From: Candidatus Competibacteraceae bacterium
GTDB lineage: Bacteria > Pseudomonadota > Gammaproteobacteria > Competibacterales > Competibacteraceae
Direction: 5' to 3'
Length of the DNA stretch: 64,000 bases
Assembly (NCBI GenBank): GCA_016699715.1
Contig: CP065007.1
Location: forward strand, 248,001-312,000
The notes beneath the pieces were generated by a model. It made no database searches and had not been told where the DNA came from. It was given only the letters and a program-made list of their open reading frames with translations. Positions 52,955-62,158 of this stretch are shown piece by piece (the stretch's first letter is position 1; every line of letters starts with the position of its first letter). The position numbers were made by a program, and so were the translations under genes.

Positions 52955-54790
52955 ATGTGCGGAATCGTGGGCGCCATCGCCGAACGCAACGTGACTCCCA
53001 TCCTGCTCGAAGGTCTGCGGCGGCTGGAATACCGCGGCTACGATTCGGCGGGAATCGTTACCCTGGACCCTCGCGACCAGCGCCTGCACCGGACCCGCAC
53101 GGTCGGCAAGGTGCAGGCGCTGGCGGAGCGGCTGCGGCAAGAGCCGGTGCGCGGCCCGCTGGGCATCGCCCACACCCGCTGGGCCACCCACGGCGAGCCC
53201 AGTGAGCGCAACGCGCACCCGCATGTCAGCAACGACTCGGTGGCGGTGGTGCATAACGGCATCGTCGAGAACTATCGGGAACTCAAGGAGGAACTGATCG
53301 CCGCCGGCTACCGCTTTGAGTCCGATACGGATACCGAAGTCGTCGCCCATCTGATCGACCAACAGATGCGGGAAACCGGTGATCTGCTGGCGGCGGTGCA
53401 ACAGACCGTGACCCGGCTGACCGGCGCCTACAGTCTGGGGGTGCTCTGTCGCGACGATCCGGAACGGCTGATCGCGGCACGGGTCGGCAGCCCGCTGGTG
53501 CTGGGCATCGGTATTGAGGAACATTTCATCGCCTCCGACGTGTTCGCGCTGGCGCCGGTGACCCAGACTTTCGTGTTTCTGGAGGAGGGCGACGTCGCCG
53601 ACGTGCGGCGAGAATCCTTCACTCTCTACGACCGGGAAGGGCAGATCGTGGAGCGGCCGCTGTCCTATTCGGGGCAGATGACCGGCGCGGCCGGGAAAGG
53701 CGGTTACCGCCATTTCATGCTCAAGGAAATCTTCGAGCAGCCGGCGGTGGTCGCCGAGACCCTGGAAGGGCGCGTGCATCAGGGCCGGTTGCTGGAAGAC
53801 GGTTTCGGACCGGCGGCGGCGGCCTTGTTCGATCAGGTACAGGGGGTGCATATCATCGCTTGCGGCACCAGTTATCACGCCGGGCTGGTGGCTCGCTACT
53901 GGCTGGAAAATCTGGGCGTGCCCTGCGCGGTCGAAGTGGCCAGCGAGTACCGTTACCGCCGGGGGGTGACGCCGCCGGGCACTCTGTTTGTCAGCATCTC
54001 CCAATCCGGCGAAACCGCCGATACCCTGGCGGCGCTGCGCGCGGCCCAGGAGCGCGGCTATCTATCCACCCTCGCCATCTGCAACGTTGCCGAAAGCTCG
54101 CTGGTGCGGGAGTCGGCGCTGACCCTGCTGACCCGAGCCGGGCGGGAAGTCGGCGTGGCCTCCACCAAGGCGTTCACGACGCAACTGGTGGCATTGCGTC
54201 TGCTGACCTTGATGCTGGGCCGGCGGCACGGTCTAAGCGAGCAGGCCGAGGCGGCGCTGGTCCGCGATCTGGAGCTGCTGCCGCGAGCGCTGGAGGAAGC
54301 CCTGCTGCTGGATGGCGCCATCGAACGGCTGGCCGAACACTTCGCCGAAAAGCATCATGCCCTGTTTCTGGGGCGTGGCCCGCAGTATCCGATCGCCATG
54401 GAAGGCGCGCTCAAGCTCAAGGAAATTTCCTACATCCATGCCGAGGCCTATCCGGCCGGCGAACTCAAACACGGGCCGCTGGCGCTGGTGGATGCCGACA
54501 TGCCGGTGGTCTGCGTGCTACCCAAGGACGACCTGCTGGAGAAAGTGCTCTCCAACCTGCAAGAGGTGCGGGCGCGCGGCGGCGAATTGTTCCTGTTCGC
54601 CGACCGTGAGGTGGATACCCATCTTAGCGGGGTCAGCACGCATGTGCTGTCGCTGGGCGCGGTACCCGAGTCCATCGCCCCCATCGTGTTCACCGTGCCG
54701 TTGCAACTGCTGGCCTATCACGCGGCGGTGCTCAAGGGCACCGACGTGGACCAGCCGCGTAATCTGGCCAAGTCGGTCACAGTCGAGTAG
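52955..54790 (+). CDS. glmS: Glutamine-fructose-6-phosphate aminotransferase
   Basis: A 611-residue enzyme making glucosamine-6-phosphate, the first step to UDP-GlcNAc. The N-terminal glutaminase starts MCGIVGAIAERN with the catalytic Cys2, followed by LRRLEYRGYDSAG. Two SIS sugar-isomerase domains follow (ACGTSYHAGLVARYWLE; FLGRGPQYPIAMEGALKLKE), and the tail ends PRNLAKSVTVE. Its product feeds GlmM, encoded 35 kb upstream. No glmS ribozyme is expected in this group, and none was seen. Confidence 0.97.
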   Translation: MCGIVGAIAERNVTPILLEGLRRLEYRGYDSAGIVTLDPRDQRLHRTRTVGKVQALAERLRQEPVRGPLGIAHTRWATHGEPSERNAHPHVSNDSVAVVHNGIVENYRELKEELIAAGYRFESDTDTEVVAHLIDQQMRETGDLLAAVQQTVTRLTGAYSLGVLCRDDPERLIAARVGSPLVLGIGIEEHFIASDVFALAPVTQTFVFLEEGDVADVRRESFTLYDREGQIVERPLSYSGQMTGAAGKGGYRHFMLKEIFEQPAVVAETLEGRVHQGRLLEDGFGPAAAALFDQVQGVHIIACGTSYHAGLVARYWLENLGVPCAVEVASEYRYRRGVTPPGTLFVSISQSGETADTLAALRAAQERGYLSTLAICNVAESSLVRESALTLLTRAGREVGVASTKAFTTQLVALRLLTLMLGRRHGLSEQAEAALVRDLELLPRALEEALLLDGAIERLAEHFAEKHHALFLGRGPQYPIAMEGALKLKEISYIHAEAYPAGELKHGPLALVDADMPVVCVLPKDDLLEKVLSNLQEVRARGGELFLFADREVDTHLSGVSTHVLSLGAVPESIAPIVFTVPLQLLAYHAAVLKGTDVDQPRNLAKSVTVE

Positions 54791-54836
54791 GACTGCCTCA
54801 GGTTTTCACTAACAGCTACCGATCAAGAACAAACGA

Positions 54837-55721
54837 ATGGCATACAAAGGCATCATTCTCGCCGGCGGTTCCGGTACCCGGCTGCACCCGCTGACGGTTT
54901 CGGTTAGCAAGCAGCTCATGCCGGTTTACGACAAGCCGATGATCTACTATCCGATTGCCACGCTGATGCTGGCGGAAATCCGCGACATCCTGGTGATCAC
55001 CACCCCGCGCGATCAGGAAGCCTACCAGGCGTTGCTCGGCGACGGTCGCCAGTGGGGCGTCGCGTTCCATTACGCCGCGCAGCCCAGTCCGGACGGGTTG
55101 GCGCAGGCCTTTTTGATCGGCGAGGACTTTATCGGCGGTGATCCGGCCTGTCTGATCCTCGGCGACAACATCTATTACGGTCAGGGTCTGTCGGCGGTGC
55201 TGCGCCGGGCCGCCGCCCGCGAGCAGGGAGCCACGGTGTTCGGCTACTACGTGCGCGATCCGGAGCGTTACGGCGTGGTGAGCTTCGATGCCCAGGGCCG
55301 GGCGGTGGATATCCAGGAAAAACCTCAAAAGCCCAAGTCCAATTATGCGGTCACCGGCTTGTATTTCTACGATAACGAGGTGGTGGAGATTGCCAGGAAT
55401 ATTCGTCCCTCGGCGCGTGGCGAGTTGGAAATCACCGACCTCAACAAGGTCTATCTGGAACGGGGCGCACTGAACGTCGAACTGCTGGGGCGCGGTTACG
55501 CCTGGTTGGATACCGGTACCCACGAATCTCTGTTGGCGGCGGCCAATTTCATGCAAGTGGTCGAGCAGCGCCAGGGCCTAAAAATTGCCTGCCTGGAGGA
55601 AATTGCTTGGCGGATGGGGTTCATCGACGACGGACAATTGGCCCGGCTGGCGGCGCCGCTGGCTAAGAATGGCTATGGCCAGTACCTGCTGGATTTGCTG
55701 GAACGGAGGAGCGTGCGATGA
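54837..55721 (+). CDS. rmlA: Glucose-1-phosphate thymidylyltransferase
   Basis: A 294-residue enzyme making dTDP-glucose, the first step of dTDP-L-rhamnose synthesis. It opens YKGIILAGGSGTRLHPLT and has SKQLMPVYDKPMIYYPIATL and CLILGDNIYYGQGL. Length and motifs match RmlA/RfbA. The stop overlaps the rmlC start in an ATGA. rmlB is absent from this cluster. Confidence 0.97.
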   Translation: MAYKGIILAGGSGTRLHPLTVSVSKQLMPVYDKPMIYYPIATLMLAEIRDILVITTPRDQEAYQALLGDGRQWGVAFHYAAQPSPDGLAQAFLIGEDFIGGDPACLILGDNIYYGQGLSAVLRRAAAREQGATVFGYYVRDPERYGVVSFDAQGRAVDIQEKPQKPKSNYAVTGLYFYDNEVVEIARNIRPSARGELEITDLNKVYLERGALNVELLGRGYAWLDTGTHESLLAAANFMQVVEQRQGLKIACLEEIAWRMGFIDDGQLARLAAPLAKNGYGQYLLDLLERRSVR

Positions 55722-56278
55722 ACGTGATTGCGACGGAACTGCCTGGCGTGTTGCTGCTGGAGCCGAAGGCTTTCGGCGACGCGCGCGGCTTCTTCATGGA
55801 AACCTGGCAGGCGGCGCGCTATCGCGAAGCCGGTATGCCGGAGCGTTTCGTCCAGGATAACCATTCGCGCTCGCGCCGCGGCGTGCTGCGCGGTTTGCAC
55901 TATCAACTGACGCAGCCACAGGGCAAGCTGGTGTGGGTGACGCGCGGGGCGGTGTTCGATGTGGCGGTGGACATCCGTCGCGGCTCGCCGGGCTTCGGCC
56001 AGTGGTACGGCTGCGTGCTGGATGATGTGGACCATCGCCAGCTCTACATTCCACCAGGGTTCGCCCACGGTTTCTGCGTACTGTCGGAGGAAGCGGATTT
56101 CTTCTACAAATGCACCGATTACTACCATCCATCTTCGGAGTGCGGCATCGCCTGGGACGATCCCGAAATCGGCATCGCCTGGCCGCTGCGGGAGGGGATT
56201 GCGCTGTCGGCCAAGGACCAGCGTAACCGGCCGCTGGCCGCGCAGCGTCCCGAAGATCTGCCGGTTTACGAGGGTTGA
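55718..56278 (+). CDS. rmlC: dTDP-4-dehydrorhamnose 3,5-epimerase
   Basis: A 186-residue cupin-fold epimerase. The family patterns include AFGDARGFFMETW, VQDNHSRSRRGVLRGLHYQ (with the catalytic His region) and IPPGFAHGFCVLSEEADFFYKCTDYY. The start overlaps rmlA and rmlD follows after 3 bp. Confidence 0.97.
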   Translation: MNVIATELPGVLLLEPKAFGDARGFFMETWQAARYREAGMPERFVQDNHSRSRRGVLRGLHYQLTQPQGKLVWVTRGAVFDVAVDIRRGSPGFGQWYGCVLDDVDHRQLYIPPGFAHGFCVLSEEADFFYKCTDYYHPSSECGIAWDDPEIGIAWPLREGIALSAKDQRNRPLAAQRPEDLPVYEG

Positions 56279-56281
56279 GCC

Positions 56282-57184
56282 GTGCGCATCGCGATCATCG
56301 GTTCCAAAGGGCAGGTGGGCTGGGAGCTGACCCGCCGCGCGCCCATGTTCGGTCATGAGGTACTGGCCTGGGATCAGAGTGAGTTGGATATCACTGATGC
56401 CACCGCCGTGGATCAGGCCCTGACCGCCAGCGGCGCGGCCGTGGTCATCAACGCGGCGGCGTATACCGCCGTGGACCGGGCCGAGCAGGAACCGGAGCTG
56501 GCGTTCGCCGTCAACCGCGATGGTCCAGCGCATCTGGCCGCTGCTTGCGCCAGCTTGGATATCCCGCTGCTGCATATCTCCACCGATTACGTGTTCGACG
56601 GTCGCAAGACCGGTCCCTACATCGAAGATGACCCTGCTTCGCCCCTGGGTGTGTACGGCCGCAGCAAATGGGAAGGCGACGAAGCGGTGCGTCGGTTGCT
56701 GCCCCGGCACCTGATCCTGCGGGTGAGCTGGGTGTTCGGGATTCAGGGTCACAACTTCGTCAAGACGATCCTGCGACTGGCGCGGGAGCGCGAGGAACTG
56801 CGGGTGGTGGCCGACCAGCTCGGCTGTCCGACCTACGCCGGCGACATCGCCGATACTCTGCTGGCTCTGGCCGGGCGTGGCGCCGAGATGAATGCCAAGG
56901 CGATGTGGGATACCGGAGCCGGTTGGGGGACCTACCATTACTGCGGCGAACCGGCCACCACCTGGCACGGTTTTGCCAGCGCGATCATCGACAAGGCGCG
57001 GGCCTATGAGCCGCTTTCGGTGCGGACCGTGACCGCCATCGCCACCGCCGATTATCCGACCCCCGCCGCCCGACCCACCAATTCGGTGCTGGACTGCGCC
57101 CGACTGGCTGCGGCATTCGGTATCCAGCCGTGCTCGTGGCAGGAGGGACTGGCCACCATGCTGTTTGCTCTGTATGCCAGTTGA
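56282..57184 (+). CDS. rmlD: dTDP-4-dehydrorhamnose reductase
   Basis: A 300-residue short-chain dehydrogenase/reductase that makes dTDP-L-rhamnose. The start is GTG. The nucleotide-binding motif is IIGSKGQVGWEL, the region NAAAYTAVDRAEQEPELAF follows, and the catalytic Y-x3-K appears as VYGRSKWEGDEAV. A conserved YHYCGEPATTW occurs late. Its last 11 bp overlap the start of gspE. Confidence 0.97.
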   Translation: MRIAIIGSKGQVGWELTRRAPMFGHEVLAWDQSELDITDATAVDQALTASGAAVVINAAAYTAVDRAEQEPELAFAVNRDGPAHLAAACASLDIPLLHISTDYVFDGRKTGPYIEDDPASPLGVYGRSKWEGDEAVRRLLPRHLILRVSWVFGIQGHNFVKTILRLAREREELRVVADQLGCPTYAGDIADTLLALAGRGAEMNAKAMWDTGAGWGTYHYCGEPATTWHGFASAIIDKARAYEPLSVRTVTAIATADYPTPAARPTNSVLDCARLAAAFGIQPCSWQEGLATMLFALYAS

Positions 57185-58871
57185 TCTGGGCGAATTGCTG
57201 GTCGCGCACCAGAAACTGGCCGGTGCCGACCTGCAGCGCGCCCGGCGCGTGCAGGACGGCACCGGTGAGAATCTGGACTCGTTGTTGGTCAAGCTGGGTT
57301 TGGTGTCGGAGCGGGACCTGGCCGAGGCGCTGTCCACGCAATTGAAGCTGCCGCTGGTGCAGCCCGCCGACTATCCCGACACGCCGGTGACCAACGGTGG
57401 GGTTTCCGCGCGCTTTCTCAAGGAGTCGCGGGCCATCCCCTTGTTCGAGGACGAGCAGGGGTTGACGGTAGCGATGGCCAACCCCACCGACGATTATGTG
57501 CTGGCGGCGTTGCGACTGGCGACCGGTAAGGCCGTCTGGCCGAGGGTGGCGATTCCGTCGGAGTGGGAAGTGGCTTTCGAGCGGTTGTATGGTAGTGGCC
57601 GCTCGGCCATGGGTCAGATCGTCGATTCCATCGGTCTGGCCGACAACCTGACCGATGAGGAGCAAATCCAGCATCTCAAGGATCTGGCCAGCGAAGCGCC
57701 GGTCATCCGCTTGGTCAACCTGATGACCGCTCGCGCGGTGGAGTCGCGCGCCTCCGACATTCACATTGAGCCCTTCGAGAACCGGCTCAAGATTCGCTAT
57801 CGAGTGGATGGAGTGCTGCGGGAGGTGGAATCCCCGCCGTCGCGGCTGTCGGCGGCGGTGATTTCGCGCATCAAGATCATGGCCAAGCTGAACATCGCCG
57901 AGCGGCGTCTGCCGCAGGATGGGCGGATTCAACTGCGGGCGCAGGGCAAGGAAATCGACCTGCGCGTGTCCACCGTGCCGACCCTGTACGGCGAAAGCGT
58001 GGTGATGCGTATCCTCGACAAGGCCAGCGTGGTGCTGGATTTTGCCAAGCTGGGCTTTAGCTCGCGCACGCTCAAGCGTTTCCTGGGCGTGCTGCACCAG
58101 CCGCACGGCATCATCCTGGTCACCGGTCCCACCGGTAGCGGCAAGACCACCACCCTCTATACCGCCTTGCAGACCATCAATACTCCGGAACGCAAGATCC
58201 TGACGGTCGAAGATCCGGTGGAGTACCAACTGGAAGGCGTCAACCAGATTCAGGTCAAGGCACAGATCAACCTGACGTTTGCCAACGCCTTGCGCGCCAT
58301 CGTTCGCCAGGACCCCGACGTAATCATGATCGGTGAAATGCGCGATGTGGAAACCGCCGGAATCGCCGTGCAGTCGGCGCTGACCGGCCACTTGGTGTTG
58401 TCCACCCTGCACACCAACGACGCGGCCGGCAGCATCACCCGGCTGCTCGACATGGGGGTGGATGATTATCTGCTGACCTCGACCATCAATGGCATTCTGG
58501 CGCAGCGGTTGGTGCGGCTACTCTGCACCCAATGCCGCCAGCCGTATCCCGCCTTGCCGGAACTGGCGGATGAATTGCGGTTGCACCGCTTTTCCGATAC
58601 TCGCGACATCACTTTGTATAAACCGATTGGTTGCGAGCAATGCGGCGGCACCGGCTATCGTGGGCGGGCGGCGATCATGGAATTCCTGATGATGAGCGAC
58701 CCGCTACGCCGGATGGTGCTCAAGCACGCCGATGCCGGCGAGTTGCAGGCGGCGGCGCAGAAGGAAGGCATGGACACCATGTACGAAGACGGGTTGCGCA
58801 AGGCGGTGGCTGGTTTGACCACCATTGAGGAAGTGCTGCGAGTGACCAGCCAGCAAGAGCAGGAGGGGTAG
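57174..58871 (+). CDS. gspE: Type II secretion system ATPase GspE
   Basis: A 565-residue cytoplasmic hexameric ATPase that powers the pseudopilus. Residues 1-140 form the N-terminal GspE/PilB domain; Walker A is GPTGSGKTT (318-326). The Asp box is TVEDPVEYQLEG, Walker B is DPDVIMIGEMRD, and the His box holds STLHTNDA. The zinc motif is C451-x-x-C454 and C487-x-x-C490. The ATG at 57174 overlaps rmlD by 11 bp; a TTG three codons earlier is less likely. gspC and gspD are not upstream. Confidence 0.93.
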   Translation: MPVDLGELLVAHQKLAGADLQRARRVQDGTGENLDSLLVKLGLVSERDLAEALSTQLKLPLVQPADYPDTPVTNGGVSARFLKESRAIPLFEDEQGLTVAMANPTDDYVLAALRLATGKAVWPRVAIPSEWEVAFERLYGSGRSAMGQIVDSIGLADNLTDEEQIQHLKDLASEAPVIRLVNLMTARAVESRASDIHIEPFENRLKIRYRVDGVLREVESPPSRLSAAVISRIKIMAKLNIAERRLPQDGRIQLRAQGKEIDLRVSTVPTLYGESVVMRILDKASVVLDFAKLGFSSRTLKRFLGVLHQPHGIILVTGPTGSGKTTTLYTALQTINTPERKILTVEDPVEYQLEGVNQIQVKAQINLTFANALRAIVRQDPDVIMIGEMRDVETAGIAVQSALTGHLVLSTLHTNDAAGSITRLLDMGVDDYLLTSTINGILAQRLVRLLCTQCRQPYPALPELADELRLHRFSDTRDITLYKPIGCEQCGGTGYRGRAAIMEFLMMSDPLRRMVLKHADAGELQAAAQKEGMDTMYEDGLRKAVAGLTTIEEVLRVTSQQEQEG

Positions 58872-58873
58872 CC

Positions 58874-60094
58874 ATGCCCCGTTATCGCTACGAGGCAGTG
58901 GATGGCGCGGGTGAGGTGGTGCGCGATGAGTTGGACGCGGCGACCCTGGACGCGGCGATTGCCCGATTGCGCGATCAGGGACTGCTGCCGCTGACGGTGA
59001 GCGAAGCCAAGAGCGGGTTTCTACGCGGCGGTTTCGGTCAGCCGTTGTTCAGCAAAAGGCGGACATTATCGCGCAAGACCATCGCCTTGCTCACGCAGCA
59101 ACTGGCCAACCTGCTGCACGCCGGCATGCCGCTGGATCGGGCGCTGACCATTTTGATCGGCGTAACCGAGGATGAGCAGGCCAAGCCCGTGCTGGAGCGA
59201 GTGCAGGAAAAAGTGCGCGGCGGCTCGTCCCTGGCCGATGCCCTGGAGGTGCAGGGCGTGTTTTCGCGTTTCTACCTGAACATGGTCCGTGCCGGTGAAG
59301 CGGGTGGGGCGCTGGACGTGGTGCTGAAGCGCTTGACCGAGTTCCTGGAGCGGTCGCAGGCGCTGCGGGAAACGGTGACTTCGGCGCTGATCTACCCGAT
59401 CATCCTGCTGTCGGTATCGGCGCTGTCGGTCATTATCCTGCTCACGTTCGTGGTGCCGCAGTTTCAGCGTTTGTTCGCCGATGCCGGCAAGGCGCTGCCG
59501 CTGGCGACTCAGATCGTGATCGCCGTCGGCGATGGGTTTCGCTACTACTGGTGGGTGGGGGCGATTTTGTTCGTGCTGCTGTCGGCGATCGCGCGCCGGC
59601 AATTGAGCCAGCCGGAGAGCCGCGCCCGTTGGGACGACTGGTTTCTGCGGCTGCCGCTATTTGGTGATCTGATCGCCAAGGTGGAGACCGCGCGACTGTC
59701 GCGGACCCTGGGAACCCTGCTTGGCAACGGCGTGTCGATGTTGAACGCCTTGGCCATCGCCCGCGAGACCTTGAGCAACCAAGTGCTGGCAGGCGCGTTG
59801 GGCGAAGTGGCCGAGCACGTCAAGACCGGTCGAGGGTTGGCCGATCCGCTGATGGAAGCGGGTCGTTTCCCCAAACTGGCGGTGCAGATGATCCGAGTCG
59901 GCGAGGAAACCGGCCAGTTGCAGGAGATGTTGCTGCAGGTGGCCGATACCTACGATGGCGAGGTGCAGACCGCCGTCAAGCGCATGCTGACCCTGTTGGA
60001 GCCGGCTTTGATTCTTGGCTTGGGGGTGATCATTGCCGGCATCATCATGTCCATCCTGGTCGCGATCCTCAGTTTGAACGAACTGGCTTTTTAA
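58874..60094 (+). CDS. gspF: Type II secretion system inner membrane protein GspF
   Basis: A 406-residue platform protein with two GspF/PilC domains, each ending in a membrane helix. It opens PRYRYEAVDGAGEVVRDELDAA and has KTIALLTQQLANLLHAGMPLDRAL and ARLSRTLGTLLGNGVSMLNAL. Membrane segments lie near residues 168-191, 220-240 and 372-395. It starts 2 bp after gspE, so the pair is cotranslated. Confidence 0.95.
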   Translation: MPRYRYEAVDGAGEVVRDELDAATLDAAIARLRDQGLLPLTVSEAKSGFLRGGFGQPLFSKRRTLSRKTIALLTQQLANLLHAGMPLDRALTILIGVTEDEQAKPVLERVQEKVRGGSSLADALEVQGVFSRFYLNMVRAGEAGGALDVVLKRLTEFLERSQALRETVTSALIYPIILLSVSALSVIILLTFVVPQFQRLFADAGKALPLATQIVIAVGDGFRYYWWVGAILFVLLSAIARRQLSQPESRARWDDWFLRLPLFGDLIAKVETARLSRTLGTLLGNGVSMLNALAIARETLSNQVLAGALGEVAEHVKTGRGLADPLMEAGRFPKLAVQMIRVGEETGQLQEMLLQVADTYDGEVQTAVKRMLTLLEPALILGLGVIIAGIIMSILVAILSLNELAF

Positions 60095-60191
60095 AAGGGC
60101 GCGGGAAGCAGGGTACGGGGAACAAGTGTTCTTGCCGTTTCCGACCCTGATCCCCTGCACTCTGAGCTCTGCTTTTTGTGAGATCGAGTCG

Positions 60192-60623
60192 ATGAAACGA
60201 ACAAATTTTTGCCGCGCACGCGGTTTTACCCTGATCGAGCTGTTGGTGGTGCTGGTGATTCTCGGCTTGCTGGCCGGGCTGGTCGGACCGCAGGTCATGA
60301 AATATCTGGGCGGTGCCAACACCAAGACCGCCAAGCTGCAAATCGAGGACTTCAGTACCGCGCTGGATGCACTCCGCCTGGATATGGGGCGCTATCCCAC
60401 CACCGCCGAAGGCTTGCAGGCGCTGGTCGAGCAGCCGGCCGGCGCGACCCGCTGGAACGGCCCTTATCTGCGCAAGAACCTCGTCCCCAAGGACCCCTGG
60501 GGTAACGACTATCAATATCGTTCACCCGGCCAGCATGGTGGAGCCTTCGATTTGTATGCGTTGGGGGCTGACAACGCCGAGGGCGGCGACGGCGAGGATC
60601 AGGATGTGGTGAGCTGGCAGTAA
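60192..60623 (+). CDS. gspG: Type II secretion major pseudopilin GspG
   Basis: A 143-residue major pseudopilin. The prepilin leader ends at Gly11 (CRARG) before FTLIELLVVLVILGLLAG, with Glu at +5. The body has MGRYPTTAEGLQALV, WNGPYLRK and the calcium-site region near DPWGNDYQYR. The ATG at 60192 matches the family; the upstream in-frame start at 60126 adds unrelated residues. The 97-bp gap before it carries no gene. Confidence 0.96.
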   Translation: MKRTNFCRARGFTLIELLVVLVILGLLAGLVGPQVMKYLGGANTKTAKLQIEDFSTALDALRLDMGRYPTTAEGLQALVEQPAGATRWNGPYLRKNLVPKDPWGNDYQYRSPGQHGGAFDLYALGADNAEGGDGEDQDVVSWQ

Positions 60624-60645
60624 GTAGCCCAAGCGTGACGATGAT

Positions 60646-61110
60646 ATGACGGTGCGGGCCGGGCAGTACGGTTTCACTTTGCTGGAAATTCTGATCGTGT
60701 TGGTGATTGGCGTGCTGTTGGTGGCGCTGGTGCCACCGCTGCTCTCGGGTATGAGCGGTGCCACCGAACTGCGCGGCGCGGCGCGGCAACTGGCCGCCGG
60801 TCTGCGTAATGCCCGCAACGAAGCGGTCGCTCGCCAACGGGAGGCGGTGTTGACCCTCGATCTGGAGCGGCGCCGCTTCGGCGTGACCGGCGATCCGCGC
60901 GAAATCGCCCTGCCGGAGAGCGTGGCGCTCAAGCTGTATACCGCTCAGTCGGAGTTGCTGGACAGCGCCACCGGCGGCATCCGCTTCTTTCCAGACGGGA
61001 GCTCCACCGGCGGTTCCATCACCGTCAGTGGTCCGAAGCTGGCTTATCGTGTCAACGTGGATTGGCTGACCGGCGCCGTCGCCATCGTCGAGCAGGACGC
61101 GCGGCCGTGA
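60646..61110 (+). CDS. gspH: Type II secretion minor pseudopilin GspH
   Basis: A 154-residue minor pseudopilin. The leader of nine residues (ending QYG) precedes FTLLEILIVLVIGVLL, with Glu at +5. The region RNARNEAVARQREAVLTLDLER is typical of GspH. The stop overlaps the gspI start in a GTGA. Confidence 0.92.
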   Translation: MTVRAGQYGFTLLEILIVLVIGVLLVALVPPLLSGMSGATELRGAARQLAAGLRNARNEAVARQREAVLTLDLERRRFGVTGDPREIALPESVALKLYTAQSELLDSATGGIRFFPDGSSTGGSITVSGPKLAYRVNVDWLTGAVAIVEQDARP

Positions 61111-61538
61111 GCCGGAGCCGGAGCCGGAGCCGGAGCGAGCGGCAGGGTGGCTTTTCGCTGCTGGAGGTGCTGGTTGCCTTTGCGATCCTCTCGATCTCGT
61201 TGGGCGTGTTGTTGCAGATATTCGCGACTGGGTTGCGCAACGCCGGCGTTGCCGACGACTACACTCGGGCGACCCTGTACGCCGAATCGATCCTGGCCGC
61301 GATCGGCCGGGAAACGCCTTTGACCGAGGGTGCGCGCGATGGACCGATCAACGACCAGTTCTCCTGGCGCGGCACGGTCGACGCCTACACCGGGAATATG
61401 CCGGACCCCGAGAAAACCCGGGTTCAGGCCTACCGGGTTCGAGTCGAGGTGTTCTGGCCGGGGTTGCTACAAACACGTTCGGTTGTGCTGGAGACTTTGC
61501 GGCTGGCGCCGCTGGAACCACCGGGCGGACGCCGGTGA
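61107..61538 (+). CDS. gspI: Type II secretion minor pseudopilin GspI
   Basis: A 143-residue minor pseudopilin. The leader is 15 residues and ends in Gly-Gly before FSLLEVLVAFAILSISLG, with Glu at +5. The leader's basic part is a run of Ser-Arg dipeptides encoded by a 6-bp tandem repeat. The start is GTG at 61107, overlapping the gspH stop. The body carries YTRATLYAESILAAIG and the later VVLETLRLAPLEP, as in GspI. Confidence 0.9.
   Translation: MSRSRSRSRSERQGGFSLLEVLVAFAILSISLGVLLQIFATGLRNAGVADDYTRATLYAESILAAIGRETPLTEGARDGPINDQFSWRGTVDAYTGNMPDPEKTRVQAYRVRVEVFWPGLLQTRSVVLETLRLAPLEPPGGRR
61110..61133 (+). repeat. Four tandem AGCCGG units at the start of gspI
   Basis: The hexamer AGCCGG occurs four times in a row, followed by AGC-GAG-CGG. 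It encodes Ser-Arg repeats directly after the start codon, in the positively charged part of the prepilin leader. Gain or loss of a unit would keep the frame and alter leader length and charge. Confidence 0.9.
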
Positions 61539-62158
61539 AGGCGGCGATGCACGGCGCGGAACATCGGCAGCAGGGATTTACCTTGCTGGAGTTAGTGGTT
61601 GCCATCACCCTGATGGGGCTGGTGTTGGTGGTGCTGTACAGCGGCCTGCGATTGGGTTTGAACGGTTGGGATAGCGGCGAGCGCCGCGCCGAGGCGACCA
61701 ACCGGTTGCGGTCGGTACAGGAGTTCCTGCGCCGCCAATTGGCGCAGTCCATGACCGTTTACGAGACCGATAATGACCGGCGGGAGCGGTTCGTGGTCTT
61801 CGCCGGCCGATCGGAGGGGATCGAATTTGTGGCGCCGATGCCGGCTCGCCTGGGTCAGGGTGGGCTATACCGGATGCGGATCGGCATGGCGGATGGTCAG
61901 TTGCAATTGCGCTGGCGACCGTACCTGCCGGGCGATCCATCCGCGGGTGAAGAGCGGGTAAACGTTTTACTGGAGGGGGTGTCCGCCATGGAATGGGCAT
62001 ATTTCGGTCCAGAACGGGACAACGATCAGGAATCACCGCAGTGGCATGCCGATTGGACCAGCACCGAGCGGCGGCCACTGCTGGTGCGACTGAACCTGAC
62101 CTTACGAGGCGAGGTCTGGCCCGACCTGGTCGTTGCGCTGGTCGAGGGACCGCGCTGA
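61535..62158 (+). CDS. gspJ: Type II secretion minor pseudopilin GspJ
   Basis: A 207-residue minor pseudopilin. The leader ends at Gly14 (EHRQQG) before FTLLELVVAITLMGLVLVVLY, with Glu at +5. The body has RSVQEFLRRQLAQSM, typical of GspJ. The start is GTG in a GTGA overlap with gspI, and the stop overlaps gspK in TGATG. Confidence 0.92.
   Translation: MKAAMHGAEHRQQGFTLLELVVAITLMGLVLVVLYSGLRLGLNGWDSGERRAEATNRLRSVQEFLRRQLAQSMTVYETDNDRRERFVVFAGRSEGIEFVAPMPARLGQGGLYRMRIGMADGQLQLRWRPYLPGDPSAGEERVNVLLEGVSAMEWAYFGPERDNDQESPQWHADWTSTERRPLLVRLNLTLRGEVWPDLVVALVEGPR

Noticed and set aside
55673..57337. A 554-codon open frame antisense to rmlC and rmlD
   Set aside because: A complementary-strand artefact of high GC content; rmlC and rmlD are unambiguous.
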